Part shown: positions 8,873 to 19,004 of the stretch, in pieces
How the letters are laid out: each line of letters starts with the position of its first letter
Position numbering within the stretch: the stretch's first letter is position 1
Assembly (NCBI GenBank): GCA_050186335.1
Contig: JBFWYO010000006.1
Location: forward strand, 1-64,000
Length of the DNA: 64,000 nucleotides
Reading direction: 5' to 3'
Source: JBFWYO01 sp050186335
Lineage (GTDB): Bacteria; Pseudomonadota; Alphaproteobacteria; Bin65
The notes under the pieces: model-generated
Told to the model about the DNA's origin: nothing
The model's database searches: none
Seen by the model: only the letters and a program-made list of their open reading frames with translations
Program-made: the position numbers and the translations under genes

Positions 8873-9446
8873 GTCACCCCGGACCAGCGCCGCATTCGCG
8901 GCGCGCCGATCCGGGGTCCAGGCTGTAAAACACCACGCGACTCCTTCGAACCTGGACCCCGGCTCTCCGCTACGCTTCGGCCGGGGTGACATATTGAGAT
9001 TCGCACGCCGTCTTTCCACCTTGTCACCCCGGACAAGCCGCGCACTGCGCGGCGCCGATCCGGGGTCCAGGCTGGCAAACACCACGCGACACGTCCGCTC
9101 CTGGACCCCGGCTCTCCGCTGCGCTGCGGCCGGGGTGACATACCGAGATTCGCACGGCGCCTTTCCACCTTGTCACTCCGGACAAGCCGCGCAGAGCGCG
9201 GCGCCGATCCGGGGTCCAGGCTGGGAAACACCGCGCGACCCGTTCGATCCTGGACCCCGGCTCTCCGCTGCGCTTCGGCCGGGGTGACAGAGTGAGATTC
9301 GCGCGACGCTTTTCCACCTTGTCGCCCCGGACCAGCGCCGCAACCGCGGCGCGCCGATCCGGGGTCCAGGCTGGGAAACACCACGCAACCCGTTCGATCC
9401 TGGACCCCGGCTCTCCGCTGCGCTGCGGCCGGGGTGACAAAGCGAG
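8873..9446. repeat. Four tandem ~149-bp copies of a GC-rich inverted-repeat element
   Basis: Units begin at 8873, 9023, 9172 and 9321 (spacing 150, 149, 149). The last unit lacks its spacer. Each unit runs from GTCACCCCGG to CCGGGGTGAC and contains a nested GGGGTCCAGG/CCTGGACCCC pair, so each can fold into a long cruciform. The spacer between units is conserved (GAGATTCGCACG then TTTCCACCTTGTC). The interval 8846-9470 holds no supported gene. A dispersed copy lies at 70-213. Confidence 0.9.
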
Positions 9447-9470
9447 ATCGACGGGCACGCTGATTCTCCG

Positions 9471-10268
9471 CTACCGGCCCTTGAACGCCGGCTTGCGTTT
9501 TTCGGCGAAAGCGGTGCGGCCTTCGCGGTAATCCGCGCTGGCGTAGCAGGCGTCGATCGCGGCCTGGGCGGCGGCGCGCTTCTGTTCCGCGGTCGGCTTG
9601 ACGGTTTCGTTGATCGACAATTTGGCGGCGCGAATCGTCAGCGGCGCATTGGCGGCGATCTCGGCGGCGATCCTGCGCGTGAACGGCTCGAGTTCGTCGC
9701 GCGCGAACACGCGGTTGACCAGCCCGGCGCCGAGCGCCTCGGCGGCATTATACCGGCGCGCGGTGAAGAACATCTCCTTGGCGACCGACAGGCCGACCAG
9801 ATCGACGATCGGCTTCATGCCGTCGTAGGCGTAGCCGAGCCCGAGCCTGGCGGCCGGAATGCCGAACATGGAATCATCCGAGGCGTAGCGCATGTCGCAG
9901 GCAACCGCGATCCCCGCACCGGCACCCATGCAGATGCCGGCGATCATGGCGATCGTCGGCACGGCGCAATGGCGCAGCGCCTCGGTCGCGCGGTCGGCGG
10001 TGCGGTTATACGTGGCGACCTGCTCGACCGAGTTCCGCAGCTTGTCGAACTCGCCGATATTGGCGCCGGAGACGAACGCCTTGCCGCCCGCGCCGTGCAG
10101 CACGATGACGCGGGCGCCGTTCGAGACCAGTTCGTCGATGCGCGCCGGCAGCGCCGCCCACATCTCGAATGCGAGCGCGTTATGATGCTCCGGATCGTTG
10201 AAGGTGATCCAGCCGATCGTGTCGTCGAGTCGGGCCAGCAGGCGCGTGGTCATATTTTGTTTGCTCAC
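9471..10268 (-). CDS. Enoyl-CoA hydratase/isomerase family protein
   Basis: This is a 265-residue crotonase-fold protein that would hydrate or isomerise an enoyl-CoA. The oxyanion-hole regions are VIVLHGAGGKAFVSGANIGEF and IAGICMGAGAGIAVACD. The C-terminus FAEKRKPAFKGR is the usual crotonase tail. The GTG at 10268 overlaps the stop of the upstream SDR (GTGA), and an ATG at 10253 is the alternative. Co-transcription with the SDR suggests a short acyl-CoA route, but the substrate is unknown. It is too short to be BoxC. Confidence 0.88.
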   Translation of the reverse strand: MSKQNMTTRLLARLDDTIGWITFNDPEHHNALAFEMWAALPARIDELVSNGARVIVLHGAGGKAFVSGANIGEFDKLRNSVEQVATYNRTADRATEALRHCAVPTIAMIAGICMGAGAGIAVACDMRYASDDSMFGIPAARLGLGYAYDGMKPIVDLVGLSVAKEMFFTARRYNAAEALGAGLVNRVFARDELEPFTRRIAAEIAANAPLTIRAAKLSINETVKPTAEQKRAAAQAAIDACYASADYREGRTAFAEKRKPAFKGR

Positions 10269-11047
10269 ATCAAGCCGCCGCGATTCACGTGGCCGCCGTC
10301 GATGGTCACGATGGTGCCCGAAGTGTAGCCGGATTTGTCGGACGCCAGGAAGGTCGCCATGGCGGCAATCTCGTCGACCGTGCCGGCGCGCCCGAACGGC
10401 AGCGGCTTGACCATGTCGCGCCAGCGCCCGGCGTCGCCGAATTTCTCCTGCGCGGATTTCTTCATCAGCGTGACCAGGCGTTCGGTCTCGATCGGCCCCG
10501 GGTTGATGCCGACCACCCGGATGCCGTCGACCGGACTATCGCCGCCCAGCGCGCGCGTGAACGCCATCAGCGCCGCGTTGCCGGCGGCGCCGCAGATATA
10601 GTTGGCCTTGGGCGCCTCGCCGCCAGTCCCCACGATGTTGACGATCACGCCGCGCCGGCGCGCCTTCATGCGCGCGTAAAAGTGCCGGGTCATGTTGATG
10701 TAGCCGAACACCTTGAGATCCCAGGCGGCGCGCCAGCGCGCCTCGTCGATCTCGTCGATGCGGCCGCCCGGAATGGCGCCGGCGTTGTTGACCAGAATGT
10801 CGGCGTCGCCGGCGGCTTGGGCGAACTCGGTCTGCGCCGCGCTGTTGCTGAGATCCAGCGCCATCGCATGCACCTTGATGTGGTGCTTTGCGCGCAACTC
10901 GTCCGCCAGCGTGGCCAGCAGCTCGGCCGACCGCGCGGCCAGGAACAGATCGCAACCCTCGGCGGCGAAATGCCGGGCAATGGCCCTGCCTATGCCCTGC
11001 GAAGCGCCCGTCACGGCCACGCATTTCCCCCGCAATCCCAAATCCAT
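10265..11047 (-). CDS. SDR-family oxidoreductase with an atypical active site
   Basis: The product is 260 residues. The Rossmann motif TGASQGIG (residues 13-20) and NNAG (87-90) are present, so an NAD(P)-dependent dehydrogenase or reductase is expected. GGGAGGAA before the ATG at 11047 sets the start. The catalytic YxxxK is not standard: Tyr150 is followed by Ile, Cys, Gly, Ala rather than a Lys at +4, and the segment reads NYICGAAGNAAL. The paralogue at 31240-32028 shares this pattern. It may be a distinct SDR subfamily rather than a dead enzyme. Confidence 0.85.
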   Translation of the reverse strand: MDLGLRGKCVAVTGASQGIGRAIARHFAAEGCDLFLAARSAELLATLADELRAKHHIKVHAMALDLSNSAAQTEFAQAAGDADILVNNAGAIPGGRIDEIDEARWRAAWDLKVFGYINMTRHFYARMKARRRGVIVNIVGTGGEAPKANYICGAAGNAALMAFTRALGGDSPVDGIRVVGINPGPIETERLVTLMKKSAQEKFGDAGRWRDMVKPLPFGRAGTVDEIAAMATFLASDKSGYTSGTIVTIDGGHVNRGGLM

Positions 11048-11197
11048 CGGTTCCTCCCATTCGGTCCTGTTCGGTACGCAGGCCGGCACGTCAAGTCAAG
11101 GTGCGGCAGCGGGATTGACCGGTTATTAATTGAGCACTTCCTATTATATTGTTAGCGAGGTACCGGCCATTGGGCCGAAGCGTGGGAGGACGACATC

Positions 11198-11902
11198 ATG
11201 CCTATCAGCAAACGTGTCTTGGCGGAATTCGTCGGCACTTTCTGGCTCGTGCTCGGCGGTTGCGGCAGCGCCGTTCTTGCGGCGGCGTTTCCAAATGTCG
11301 GCATCGGCTTGACCGGCGTTTCGCTGGCGTTCGGCCTGACCGTCGTGACCATGGCGTATGCGATCGGTCATATTTCCGGCTGTCACCTGAATCCAGCCGT
11401 GTCGATCGGTCTGGTCGCCGGCGGCCGCTTCCCGGCCAAGGATTTGTTGCCCTACATAGTAGCGCAAGTCGCCGGCGGCATTGCGGCGGCGGCGGTGCTT
11501 TATTTCATCGCCAGCGGCAAGGCCGGTTTCGACCTGGCCGGCGGCCTCGCCTCCAACGGCTACGCAGAGCACTCGCCGGGGAAATATTCGATGGTCGCCG
11601 GGTTCGTAACCGAAGTGGTGATGACCTTCATGTTCCTGTTCATCATCCTCGGCGCAACCGACTCGCGTGCGCCGCAAGGATTCGCGCCGCTCGCCATCGG
11701 CTTGGCGCTGACGCTGATCCACCTGATCTCGATCCCGGTCACCAATACGTCGGTCAATCCCGCGCGCAGCACCGGGCCCGCGGTGTTCGTCGGCGGCTGG
11801 GCGCTGGCGCAGCTCTGGCTGTTCTGGGTAGCGCCGATCATTGGCGCGATCCTGGCGGGCGCGGTCTATCGCTGCTTCGAGGCGAAAAAAGCGAACGCCT
11901 AG
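11198..11902 (+). CDS. aqpZ: Aquaporin Z-type water channel
   Basis: This 234-residue integral membrane protein has six transmembrane helices. Both NPA boxes are present, in [11 protein letters not shown] (about residue 66) and [12 protein letters not shown] (about residue 191). The Arg after the second NPA is the selectivity-filter arginine of water-selective channels. The gene stands alone between the divergent SDR operon and the convergent hrpB. Confidence 0.94.
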   Translation: MPISKRVLAEFVGTFWLVLGGCGSAVLAAAFPNVGIGLTGVSLAFGLTVVTMAYAIGHISGCHLNPAVSIGLVAGGRFPAKDLLPYIVAQVAGGIAAAAVLYFIASGKAGFDLAGGLASNGYAEHSPGKYSMVAGFVTEVVMTFMFLFIILGATDSRAPQGFAPLAIGLALTLIHLISIPVTNTSVNPARSTGPAVFVGGWALAQLWLFWVAPIIGAILAGAVYRCFEAKKANA

Positions 11903-11924
11903 GAAACTGGCGCGGACCTTGCCG

Positions 11925-14435
11925 TCAGCGTGCCCGCGGCTTGGCGCGGCGCGTCGGTTCCGCCTCGCGCGGATTGTCCGGCCAGTAATGCTTGGGATAC
12001 TGGCCGCGCATGTCCTTTTTCACGTCCTGATAGACATTGGCCCAGAAACTCGCCAGATCGCGCGTCACCTGCAGCGGCCGCCGCGCCGGCGACAGCAGAT
12101 GCAGCACCAGCTTCACCTTGCCGCCGGCAATCGACGGCGTTTCCGCCTGGCCGAACAATTCCTGCAAACGGACCGCCAGCACCGGCGGATCGGACGCATA
12201 ATCCAGCGGAATACGCGAGCCGGTCGGCACCGTCATATGCGTCGGCGCCCATTCGCCGAGCCGTTTCTGCTGACGCCAATCGAGCAATCCGTAAAGCGCG
12301 TCGGCGAGCTTGATCTGGGCGAAATGACTGCGCCGCGTGATGCCGCGCAGATACGGACCGAGCCACTCCGGCAAGCTCGCCAGCAGCGCGGCGTCGGACA
12401 GATCCGGCCACTCGCTCGTCTCGCCGTCAAGCCGGCGCAGGAACTGCACGCGCGTACGCCACTGCTCCAGATCCTTGGTCCACGGCAGCGTGGCAAGACC
12501 GGCGCGACGAATTCCTTGAAGCACCGCCGCCGCGATCGCCGCCTCGTCGGCGTTCGGCAACGCCCTGTCGTCCAACACGAGTTCGCCGAGGCGCATTTGC
12601 CGTCGCGCCTTGACGGCGCCTTCGCGCTCGTCCCACTCGATCTTGTCGGAGGCTTGAAGCTGCGGCTTGAAATGATGCTCGATTTCGTCGCGCGCCAAAG
12701 GTGCCGCGCGGAAAATGCGCGCCTCGCGCTTATCGCCGTCCAGATCGGCAATCGCGATAAAGTCCGCCTTGGCGAGCGCATCGCGCTCGAGGCACACGGC
12801 GCCCCGGCCGTTGCGCAGCCGGAAGCCGCCCGCAGCCCCCGCACGCCGTTGCGCGATGCGGTCCGGATAGGCAAACGCAACCAGCAAGCCGACCGCATCG
12901 CTGTCGTGACTGTCGTCGCGCGAAACGCCGAGCTGCTTTCGCCACTGTTTGGCCGCGCGGCGCACCTGCTGCATGCCGCCGCGATCGACGCTCAATCTGT
13001 CGCGGCGCAGATCGCGATGGTCGATTTCGGCGCGCAGCGCATCGAGCCGCAGGCGCAGATCGATGTCGCGATTCTGCCAGTCCGATTTGACGATGTCGCG
13101 CTCGCTCAATAGCGCCGCCACGTCGCAGCCGAGCGCGCCCATACGAAGCGATTTCGCCTTCAGCATCATATGCGCCAGGCGCGGATGCACGCCCAACCCG
13201 GCCATCGCATTGCCGTGCTCGGTCGCGCGACCGGTCTCGTCAATCGCCTCCAGTTCGCGCAACAGTTCGCGCGCTTGCGCCAGTGCGGCCTCGGGCGGCG
13301 GATCGAGCCACGGCAATTGCCGCGCGTCGGCGACGCCCCACGCGGCCAGTTCGAGCGCCAGCGGCGCCAGATCGGCCTCCAGGATTTCCGGCTTGTTGAA
13401 CGGCGCGAGCGCGCGCTGCTCCTGCTCGTCCCACAGGCGGTAGCACACGCCGGGCTCGGTGCGTCCGGCGCGGCCGCGGCGCTGGTCGGAGGCGGCTTGC
13501 GATACGCGCACGGTTTCGAGCCGCGTCATGCCGCTGTTCGGATCGAAGCGCGAAACGCGCGCGAGCCCGCTGTCGATCACGACGCGCACGCCTTCGATGG
13601 TGAGGCTGGTTTCGGCAATCGAGGTTGCCAGCACGACCTTGCGTTGGCCGGGAGGGCTTGGCCGGATCGCCTGATCCTGCGCCTTCAGATCCATATCGCC
13701 GAATAGCGGCGCGATATGAATGCTGCGTTCGAGTCCCGCGGCCTCAAGCCGCTCGGAAACGCGCCGAATTTCGCCCTGGCCGGGCAGAAACGCCAATACG
13801 TCGCCGCTCTCCTCGCGCAGCGCCCGTTGAATGGCATCCGTCATGCCGTCTTCGATGCGACCCAATGGCCGGCCCAGATACTTGGTTTCCACCGGATATA
13901 TCTTGCCTTCGCTGACGACGACCGGGGCATCGCCCAGCAACCGCGCGATCGGTGCACCGTCCAGCGTGGCCGACATGGCAAGCAGCCGCAGATCGGGCCG
14001 CAGCGCCGATTGGCTTTCCAGGCAGAACGCCAAGGCCAGATCGTTGTCGAGACTGCGTTCGTGAAACTCGTCGAACAGCACGGCAGCGACGCCCGGCAGT
14101 TCCGCTTCGCCTTGCAAGCGCCGGATGAACACGCCAATGGTGACGATCTCGATGCGGGTCTTGCGGCTGACCCGGCTTTCGAACCGGACCCGGTAGCCGA
14201 CCGTCTCGCCGACCGCCTCGCCTAAAGTGGCCGCCATGCGAGTTGCCGCCGCACGCGCGGCAAGACGCCGCGGCTCGAGCACGATAATGGCGCCGCCCCA
14301 GCCCTGTTCGAGCAGGGCCAGCGGCACGCGCGTCGTTTTGCCGGCCCCGGGAGGCGCCTGCAGCACCACGTTGCGCGATCGCGCGACCGCACGGCGCAAC
14401 TCAGGCAAGGCGGCTTCGATGGGCAAATCGGCCAT
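11925..14435 (-). CDS. hrpB: ATP-dependent RNA helicase HrpB (DExH box)
   Basis: The product is an 836-residue DEAH/RHA-type helicase. Walker A is APPGAGKTTRVP near residue 30, the DExH box is DEFHERSLD, and SATLDG and QRRGRAGR (motif VI) follow. The HA2-like and HrpB C-terminal domains take the rest, and the overall length matches the family. The start is placed at the ATG at 14435 (MADLPIE), where homology-like sequence begins. The frame stays open to 14519. The exact role of HrpB in RNA metabolism is poorly known. Confidence 0.92.
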   Translation of the reverse strand: MADLPIEAALPELRRAVARSRNVVLQAPPGAGKTTRVPLALLEQGWGGAIIVLEPRRLAARAAATRMAATLGEAVGETVGYRVRFESRVSRKTRIEIVTIGVFIRRLQGEAELPGVAAVLFDEFHERSLDNDLALAFCLESQSALRPDLRLLAMSATLDGAPIARLLGDAPVVVSEGKIYPVETKYLGRPLGRIEDGMTDAIQRALREESGDVLAFLPGQGEIRRVSERLEAAGLERSIHIAPLFGDMDLKAQDQAIRPSPPGQRKVVLATSIAETSLTIEGVRVVIDSGLARVSRFDPNSGMTRLETVRVSQAASDQRRGRAGRTEPGVCYRLWDEQEQRALAPFNKPEILEADLAPLALELAAWGVADARQLPWLDPPPEAALAQARELLRELEAIDETGRATEHGNAMAGLGVHPRLAHMMLKAKSLRMGALGCDVAALLSERDIVKSDWQNRDIDLRLRLDALRAEIDHRDLRRDRLSVDRGGMQQVRRAAKQWRKQLGVSRDDSHDSDAVGLLVAFAYPDRIAQRRAGAAGGFRLRNGRGAVCLERDALAKADFIAIADLDGDKREARIFRAAPLARDEIEHHFKPQLQASDKIEWDEREGAVKARRQMRLGELVLDDRALPNADEAAIAAAVLQGIRRAGLATLPWTKDLEQWRTRVQFLRRLDGETSEWPDLSDAALLASLPEWLGPYLRGITRRSHFAQIKLADALYGLLDWRQQKRLGEWAPTHMTVPTGSRIPLDYASDPPVLAVRLQELFGQAETPSIAGGKVKLVLHLLSPARRPLQVTRDLASFWANVYQDVKKDMRGQYPKHYWPDNPREAEPTRRAKPRAR

Positions 14436-14548
14436 ATCGGTTCGGATATGGCTTCGCGAGGCCGCTGGCAAGGCGGCATTTGGCCCAATCCCGGCCGCGC
14501 GCGGGTAATAGTTTGACAAGGCGCGAAGCGGCCTGATAAGCGGCGGCC

Positions 14549-15958
14549 GTGGCCAAACCTGCGCGCCCCGATCAAAAGGTCCGAATCCACCGCACGCCCT
14601 CCGCCCGGGCGCTGGCGGCGATCATCCGTACCCTCGCCCCGCTGCTGCGCGACGACGCACCCCCGGCCGACGCGACGGTGGCGGCCACGCTCAAGGCGTT
14701 CAACCTGGGCCCGGCCGAGCGCGAAGACCTGATCCAGACCGTCCGCGCCGTGATCGCACGCCGGGCGCAATTGAATTGGTGGGTCGCACGCTCGATGCCG
14801 GGTGCGGTCATGGACGAGCCGTCGTCGTTGCTGGCGGCGAGCCTCGTGCTCGAATCGCATGTCGAAGGCGATGGGCTGATTTCGCGTGGCCGCGATCTGC
14901 GGCGCGAATTCGATATCGACACGTATGCCTGGGACAAACTCGTCCCGGCGCTCCGCGGCAAAACGCTCAATCATCCGACCCAACCGCGCGCCGTGCGGCT
15001 CAACATGCCGGCCTGGATCGAGCATCATTTCCAGGCCAGCTTCGGGCGCGACTGGGAGAAGGAAGCGGCGGCGCTGTCGGAACGGCCGGTCGTGCATCTG
15101 CGCGTAAACACGCTGAAGACGACACGCGACGACGCGATCGTCGCACTCAAGAAAAATGACATCCAGGCTTTTGCCGCGCCCTATTCGCCGACCGGCCTGC
15201 GCGTGCCGGAACCGTCGGACGTCGCCGGCAGCAAGCCGTTTCACGACGGGCTGGTCGAGTTTCAGGACGAAGGCGCGCAGCTGGCGTCGCTGCTGTGCGA
15301 TGCCAAGCCCGGCCAACGTGTCATCGACTATTGCGCCGGCGCCGGCGGCAAAAGCCTGGCGCTGGCCGCGATCATGGCGAACCGGGGCACCATCATCGCC
15401 TGCGATCCTGCGGAAAACCGCCTCGCGCGCGCGCAGCTTCGGTTCAAACGCGCGGGCGCCACCATGGTCGAGCGCCGCGTGCTCGATGCGGCGGGCCGCA
15501 AGCGCATCAAGCGCGCCGCCGAAACCTTCGATCGCGCGCTGATCGACGTACCGTGCACCGGCACCGGCGCCTGGCGCCGCAACCCGGATGCGAAATGGAA
15601 ATCGAAACCCGAAAACCTCGCCAATCTGATCACCACCCAGCGCGACATCGTTGCCCGCGCCGCCCGGTTGGTGAAGCCCGGCGGAAGATTGATTTACGTC
15701 ACCTGTTCGATGCTGGACGAGGAAAACGGCAAGCAGATCGAATGGTTTCTGGAGTCGAATAAGGAATTCAGCGCGCTCGACGCGCCCAGCCTGTGGACAT
15801 CCATCATCGGTAAGGCGCCGCCGGAGAATGCTCGGCACGGCGCATTCATTCGATTGACGCCGCGCCATCACGGCACGGACGGATTTTTCATTGCCGTCCT
15901 GGAGCGCGCCGCGAAACGCCGGGAACCGAAACCCAGCGGCGAGCCGGCCGCGCCTTAA
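14549..15958 (+). CDS. RsmB/NOP2-family RNA (cytosine-C5) methyltransferase
   Basis: This 469-residue, SAM-dependent enzyme starts at a GTG. The SAM-binding motif is [17 protein letters not shown]. The two catalytic cysteine motifs are [15 protein letters not shown] and [15 protein letters not shown], as in m5C methyltransferases acting on 16S rRNA or tRNA. The N-terminal ~150 residues form a helical RNA-binding part resembling the NusB-like domain. Its stop overlaps the convergent boxA stop by four bases. Confidence 0.9.
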   Translation: MAKPARPDQKVRIHRTPSARALAAIIRTLAPLLRDDAPPADATVAATLKAFNLGPAEREDLIQTVRAVIARRAQLNWWVARSMPGAVMDEPSSLLAASLVLESHVEGDGLISRGRDLRREFDIDTYAWDKLVPALRGKTLNHPTQPRAVRLNMPAWIEHHFQASFGRDWEKEAAALSERPVVHLRVNTLKTTRDDAIVALKKNDIQAFAAPYSPTGLRVPEPSDVAGSKPFHDGLVEFQDEGAQLASLLCDAKPGQRVIDYCAGAGGKSLALAAIMANRGTIIACDPAENRLARAQLRFKRAGATMVERRVLDAAGRKRIKRAAETFDRALIDVPCTGTGAWRRNPDAKWKSKPENLANLITTQRDIVARAARLVKPGGRLIYVTCSMLDEENGKQIEWFLESNKEFSALDAPSLWTSIIGKAPPENARHGAFIRLTPRHHGTDGFFIAVLERAAKRREPKPSGEPAAP

Positions 15959-17238
15959 TAATACGTTTCGACGTGATAGCGACCTTCTTGGCGCAGGCGC
16001 GGCATCAGTTCCGCCCAGTTCATGCCATGGGTCGCGCAGATCTCGGTGAACGAATCGGCCACCCCGCGTTCCATGCGTTTATGGCCGCAGATGAAGATGT
16101 AAGTATCCTCGCTCCGCAACAGATCGGCGATGTCCGAACTGCGCCGACGCATGCGATCCTGCACATATTCTTTGCCGTGCCCGGGTTCACGCGAGAATGC
16201 GAGCTGCACGTCGATGAATTCCTTCGGCAATTTCATCAGCGGACCGAAATACGGCAATTCGCCGGAGGTACGCGCACCGAAGAACAGGCGCAACTGGCCT
16301 TGGTCGCCGCGATGCCGGCGCCGCCGCAACCGCTCCGTCATCGCACGCATCGGCGCCGAGCCGGTGCCGGTGCATATCATGATGATATTGGCGCCTGGAT
16401 TGTTCGGCATGAGGAATGTGGTCCCGTACGGGCCGGTGACCTTCACCTCGTCGCCCTTCTTGAGATCGCACATATAATTCGAGGCGATGCCATGCACCCT
16501 CCGGCCGGTCGCATCTTCGACCACGCGCTTGATCGACAGCGCGACGTTGTTATAGCCCGGCCGCTCGCCCTCCCGTGGGCTGGCAACGGAATAGAGCCGC
16601 ACGTGATGCGGCTTGCCGGTTTCGTCGAGGCCGGGCGGCAGAATGCCGATCGACTGGCCTTCGAGCACCGGAAATGCAGTTTTCCCGAAATCGAGCACGA
16701 GATGATGAATGTCGACGCTCGACCCCGGTTCGGTCAGGCGGTAATTGCCGGATACGATGGCCTTGGCCGGCGCTTCCGGCGCATAGAGGCTGACGTACGG
16801 ATGTGCCGCCGACCAGGGCGGGACCTCGCACCCGCCGCTGCCAGCCGAGGCTTCGGCGGTGATCCGCTGCACGTCGTCCGGCACCGGCCCACCGCCGCCC
16901 GAGATGACCGGCTCGGCATCGGGCGGCAGACTCTCCAGCGCGAATTGCTCGGTAACCGTCAGCGGCCGTGCGACGCGCCGCCAATTGTCGATCGCACCGG
17001 TCGGGCATGGTGGCAGGCAATCGCCTTTGCCGACGCACTTGGCGAAATCGACCACGTAATTGACGTTGTCGTGCGATATCGCCTTGCTCGGACAAATCTC
17101 CTCGCAGGTATTGCAGCGAATGCAAATTTCCGGATCGATCAGGTGCTGACGCACAAATTCGTTCGCCGCGGCGCCGGGCATTTGCATGGTAGCTCCAGTG
17201 GTTCCGTGCATCTGGCCGCCTCGAAAACCTAACGTCAT
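15955..17238 (-). CDS. boxA: Benzoyl-CoA epoxidase reductase component BoxA
   Basis: BoxA passes electrons from NADPH to the di-iron epoxidase BoxB, which forms 2,3-epoxybenzoyl-CoA. The 427-residue product has an N-terminal two-cluster ferredoxin region and a C-terminal FNR-like flavin/NADP module ([25 protein letters not shown], and terminal ETYY). The first ferredoxin motif is complete (Cys39, 42, 45, 49). The second has Cys68, Cys74 and Cys78 but Lys at position 71, where a Cys is normally expected. The gene follows boxB at 47 bp on the same strand. Neither boxC nor a benzoate-CoA ligase is recognisable next to it. Confidence 0.9.
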   Translation of the reverse strand: MTLGFRGGQMHGTTGATMQMPGAAANEFVRQHLIDPEICIRCNTCEEICPSKAISHDNVNYVVDFAKCVGKGDCLPPCPTGAIDNWRRVARPLTVTEQFALESLPPDAEPVISGGGGPVPDDVQRITAEASAGSGGCEVPPWSAAHPYVSLYAPEAPAKAIVSGNYRLTEPGSSVDIHHLVLDFGKTAFPVLEGQSIGILPPGLDETGKPHHVRLYSVASPREGERPGYNNVALSIKRVVEDATGRRVHGIASNYMCDLKKGDEVKVTGPYGTTFLMPNNPGANIIMICTGTGSAPMRAMTERLRRRRHRGDQGQLRLFFGARTSGELPYFGPLMKLPKEFIDVQLAFSREPGHGKEYVQDRMRRRSSDIADLLRSEDTYIFICGHKRMERGVADSFTEICATHGMNWAELMPRLRQEGRYHVETYY

Positions 17239-17285
17239 CTCAGCTCGGCGACCGCGAATTGTTTTCGTTCAGCCGCCGACGCCAA

Positions 17286-18713
17286 TCAAGCCAGCCGAAC
17301 GTATTCGAAATCCACCGGTTGATTGTTGATGCCGCGCGCCGGAGGTGCAATCCAGTTGGCAAACTTGCCGGGCACCGTCACCGGTTTCATCAACGACTGC
17401 ACGAACGCATGATCGTCGTGCGACGGCAGCCAATCGGTCGACTTGTGCGTCCACTCGGCTTCGGAGATCGGTGTGCCGGTCGGATCGACATGAACGCCCG
17501 CAAACGTGCCGATCTTGCGATGAAAGGTCTTATGCGCAAGTTTCAGGCGGAAATCGATGCCGGCGCGTTCGAGAATCTTGTTCCACCGATCGACACCCTT
17601 CTGACAGTCGACGATGTAATCGTCCCGCAACCGCTCGTTCATCGCGTTCAGGGCGGGCACTGCCCTGGTGATGATCTTGATGCCGTCGAAATCGGGCACG
17701 GCGTAGGTCGACTGGCCGAGCTTGTGATCGTCGGCGATCTTCGTCTCCTCGAACCGGCCCTTCAGACCCATCGTGTAATAGTTCGCGGCGTTGGTCGAAA
17801 CCTCGGAACCATAAAGATCCAAAGTGACGCTGAAATGGAAATTCAGGTAGCGCTGCAAGGTCGGAAGGTCGATGCAGCCGGCCTGGCGGATCTTCGCGGG
17901 ATCGTCGGTCTTGAGTTGGTTCATGACTTCGGCGGTGCGCTGCAAGATGCGGCCGATGCCGGTTTCGCCGACGAACAGATGATGCGCTTCCTCGGTCAGC
18001 ATGAACTTGCAAGTCCGGGACAGCGGATCGAAGCCGGATTCGGCAAGCGACGCCAACTGGTACTTGCCGTCCCGATCGGTCAGGAAGGTAAAGAAGAAGA
18101 ACGACAGCCAGTCCGGCGTCTTCTCGTTAAAGGCGGCAAGAATCCGCGGCTTATCCTCGTCGCCCGACCGGCGTTCGAGCATCGCTTCGGCTTCCTCTCG
18201 GCCGTCGCGGCCGAAATATTTCTGCAACAGGTAGACCATTGCCCACAAATGGCGGCCCTCTTCGACGTTGACCTGAAACAGGTTGCGAAGGTCGTATAGC
18301 GACGGACAAGTGCGGCCCAAATGATGCTGCTGCTCGACCGATGCCGGCTCGGTGTCGCCTTGCGTGACGATCAGGCGACGCAACGTCGCCCGATATTCGC
18401 CGGGAACTTCGTTCCAGGCCGGCTTGCCCAGATGATCGCCGAAATTCACCCTGCGATCGGCCTCGGGCGGGGTGAGAAAAATGCCCCAGCGATACTCGGG
18501 CATGCGCACGTAGCCGTATTGCGCCCAGCCCTGCGGATCGACGCTGATCGCGGTGCGCAGATAGACGTCCTGGGTCTGGAATCCCTCCGGACCCATCTCG
18601 CCCCACCACTGGAGATACTTCGGCTGCCAATGCTCAAGCGCGCGCTGCAACTGGCGGTCATCGCCGAGCTGAACGTTGTTCGGAATCTTCTCCGCATAAT
18701 TGACCGACGACAT
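17286..18713 (-). CDS. boxB: Benzoyl-CoA 2,3-epoxidase oxygenase BoxB
   Basis: This 475-residue class I di-iron oxygenase converts benzoyl-CoA and O2 to the ring epoxide, the key step of the hybrid aerobic pathway. Iron-ligand helices are visible in NVEEGRHLWAM and TEEAHHLFVGETG, and the N-terminus has the QPKYLQWWGEMGPEGFQ stretch typical of BoxB. It is first in the boxBA unit. A perfect FNR/FixK-type dyad lies 77 bp upstream of the start, so expression under low oxygen is likely. Confidence 0.93.
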   Translation of the reverse strand: MSSVNYAEKIPNNVQLGDDRQLQRALEHWQPKYLQWWGEMGPEGFQTQDVYLRTAISVDPQGWAQYGYVRMPEYRWGIFLTPPEADRRVNFGDHLGKPAWNEVPGEYRATLRRLIVTQGDTEPASVEQQHHLGRTCPSLYDLRNLFQVNVEEGRHLWAMVYLLQKYFGRDGREEAEAMLERRSGDEDKPRILAAFNEKTPDWLSFFFFTFLTDRDGKYQLASLAESGFDPLSRTCKFMLTEEAHHLFVGETGIGRILQRTAEVMNQLKTDDPAKIRQAGCIDLPTLQRYLNFHFSVTLDLYGSEVSTNAANYYTMGLKGRFEETKIADDHKLGQSTYAVPDFDGIKIITRAVPALNAMNERLRDDYIVDCQKGVDRWNKILERAGIDFRLKLAHKTFHRKIGTFAGVHVDPTGTPISEAEWTHKSTDWLPSHDDHAFVQSLMKPVTVPGKFANWIAPPARGINNQPVDFEYVRLA

Positions 18714-18789
18714 GCGACTTCCCCAACTTGCGCCTAGGCGACCCTATGCCGCCGCTTGCTCATAATCGAGACAAGGGGGACGTGCTTCA

Positions 18790-18803
18790 TTGACTTGGAT
18801 CAA
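18790..18803 (-). promoter_or_regulatory. FNR/FixK-type box upstream of boxB
   Basis: TTGACTTGGATCAA matches the TTGA-N6-TCAA consensus of FNR/FixK regulators on both arms. It lies between the ccoS stop (18834) and the boxB start (18713), both on the minus strand, so it can only sensibly serve boxBA. A box of the same form stands upstream of ccoN. Confidence 0.75.
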
Positions 18804-18833
18804 GGTTCGCCGAGCAGCGTCCTTCCGCTGTGA

Positions 18834-19004
18834 TCAACGGTCCGTGCGCTTTTGCTGCTCGTCGTCTTCGTCGTCATAGAGGATGCGCGACGCAGCGCCG
18901 TCGAGATCGTCGAATTGACCGCTCTTCATCGACCACAGGAAGCCCGCAAGCCCGAGCAGGCCGAGAAAGACCGCCGCCGGTATCAGGTAGATCAACATGC
19001 TCAT
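18834..19004 (-). CDS. ccoS: cbb3 oxidase maturation protein CcoS
   Basis: This is a 56-residue protein with one N-terminal membrane segment (LIYLIPAAVFLGLLGLAGFLW), then SGQFDDLDGAASRIL and an acidic tail. That is the CcoS pattern, in which the family motif G-[QN]-[FY]-[DE]-D is followed by a short charged end. CcoS is needed for cofactor insertion into CcoN. Its ATG overlaps the ccoI stop (ATGA, 19001-19004). It is the last gene of the eight-gene cco unit. Confidence 0.9.
   Translation of the reverse strand: MSMLIYLIPAAVFLGLLGLAGFLWSMKSGQFDDLDGAASRILYDDEDDEQQKRTDR

Noticed and set aside
8873..9446. Possible CRISPR array
   Set aside because: Units are about 149 bp, internally palindromic over most of their length, and the spacers are conserved rather than unique. 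No cas genes are present.
11115..11150. sigma-70 promoter upstream of aqpZ (TTGACC and TATTAT)
   Set aside because: The spacing between the hexamers is 21 bp or more, too long for a normal promoter.
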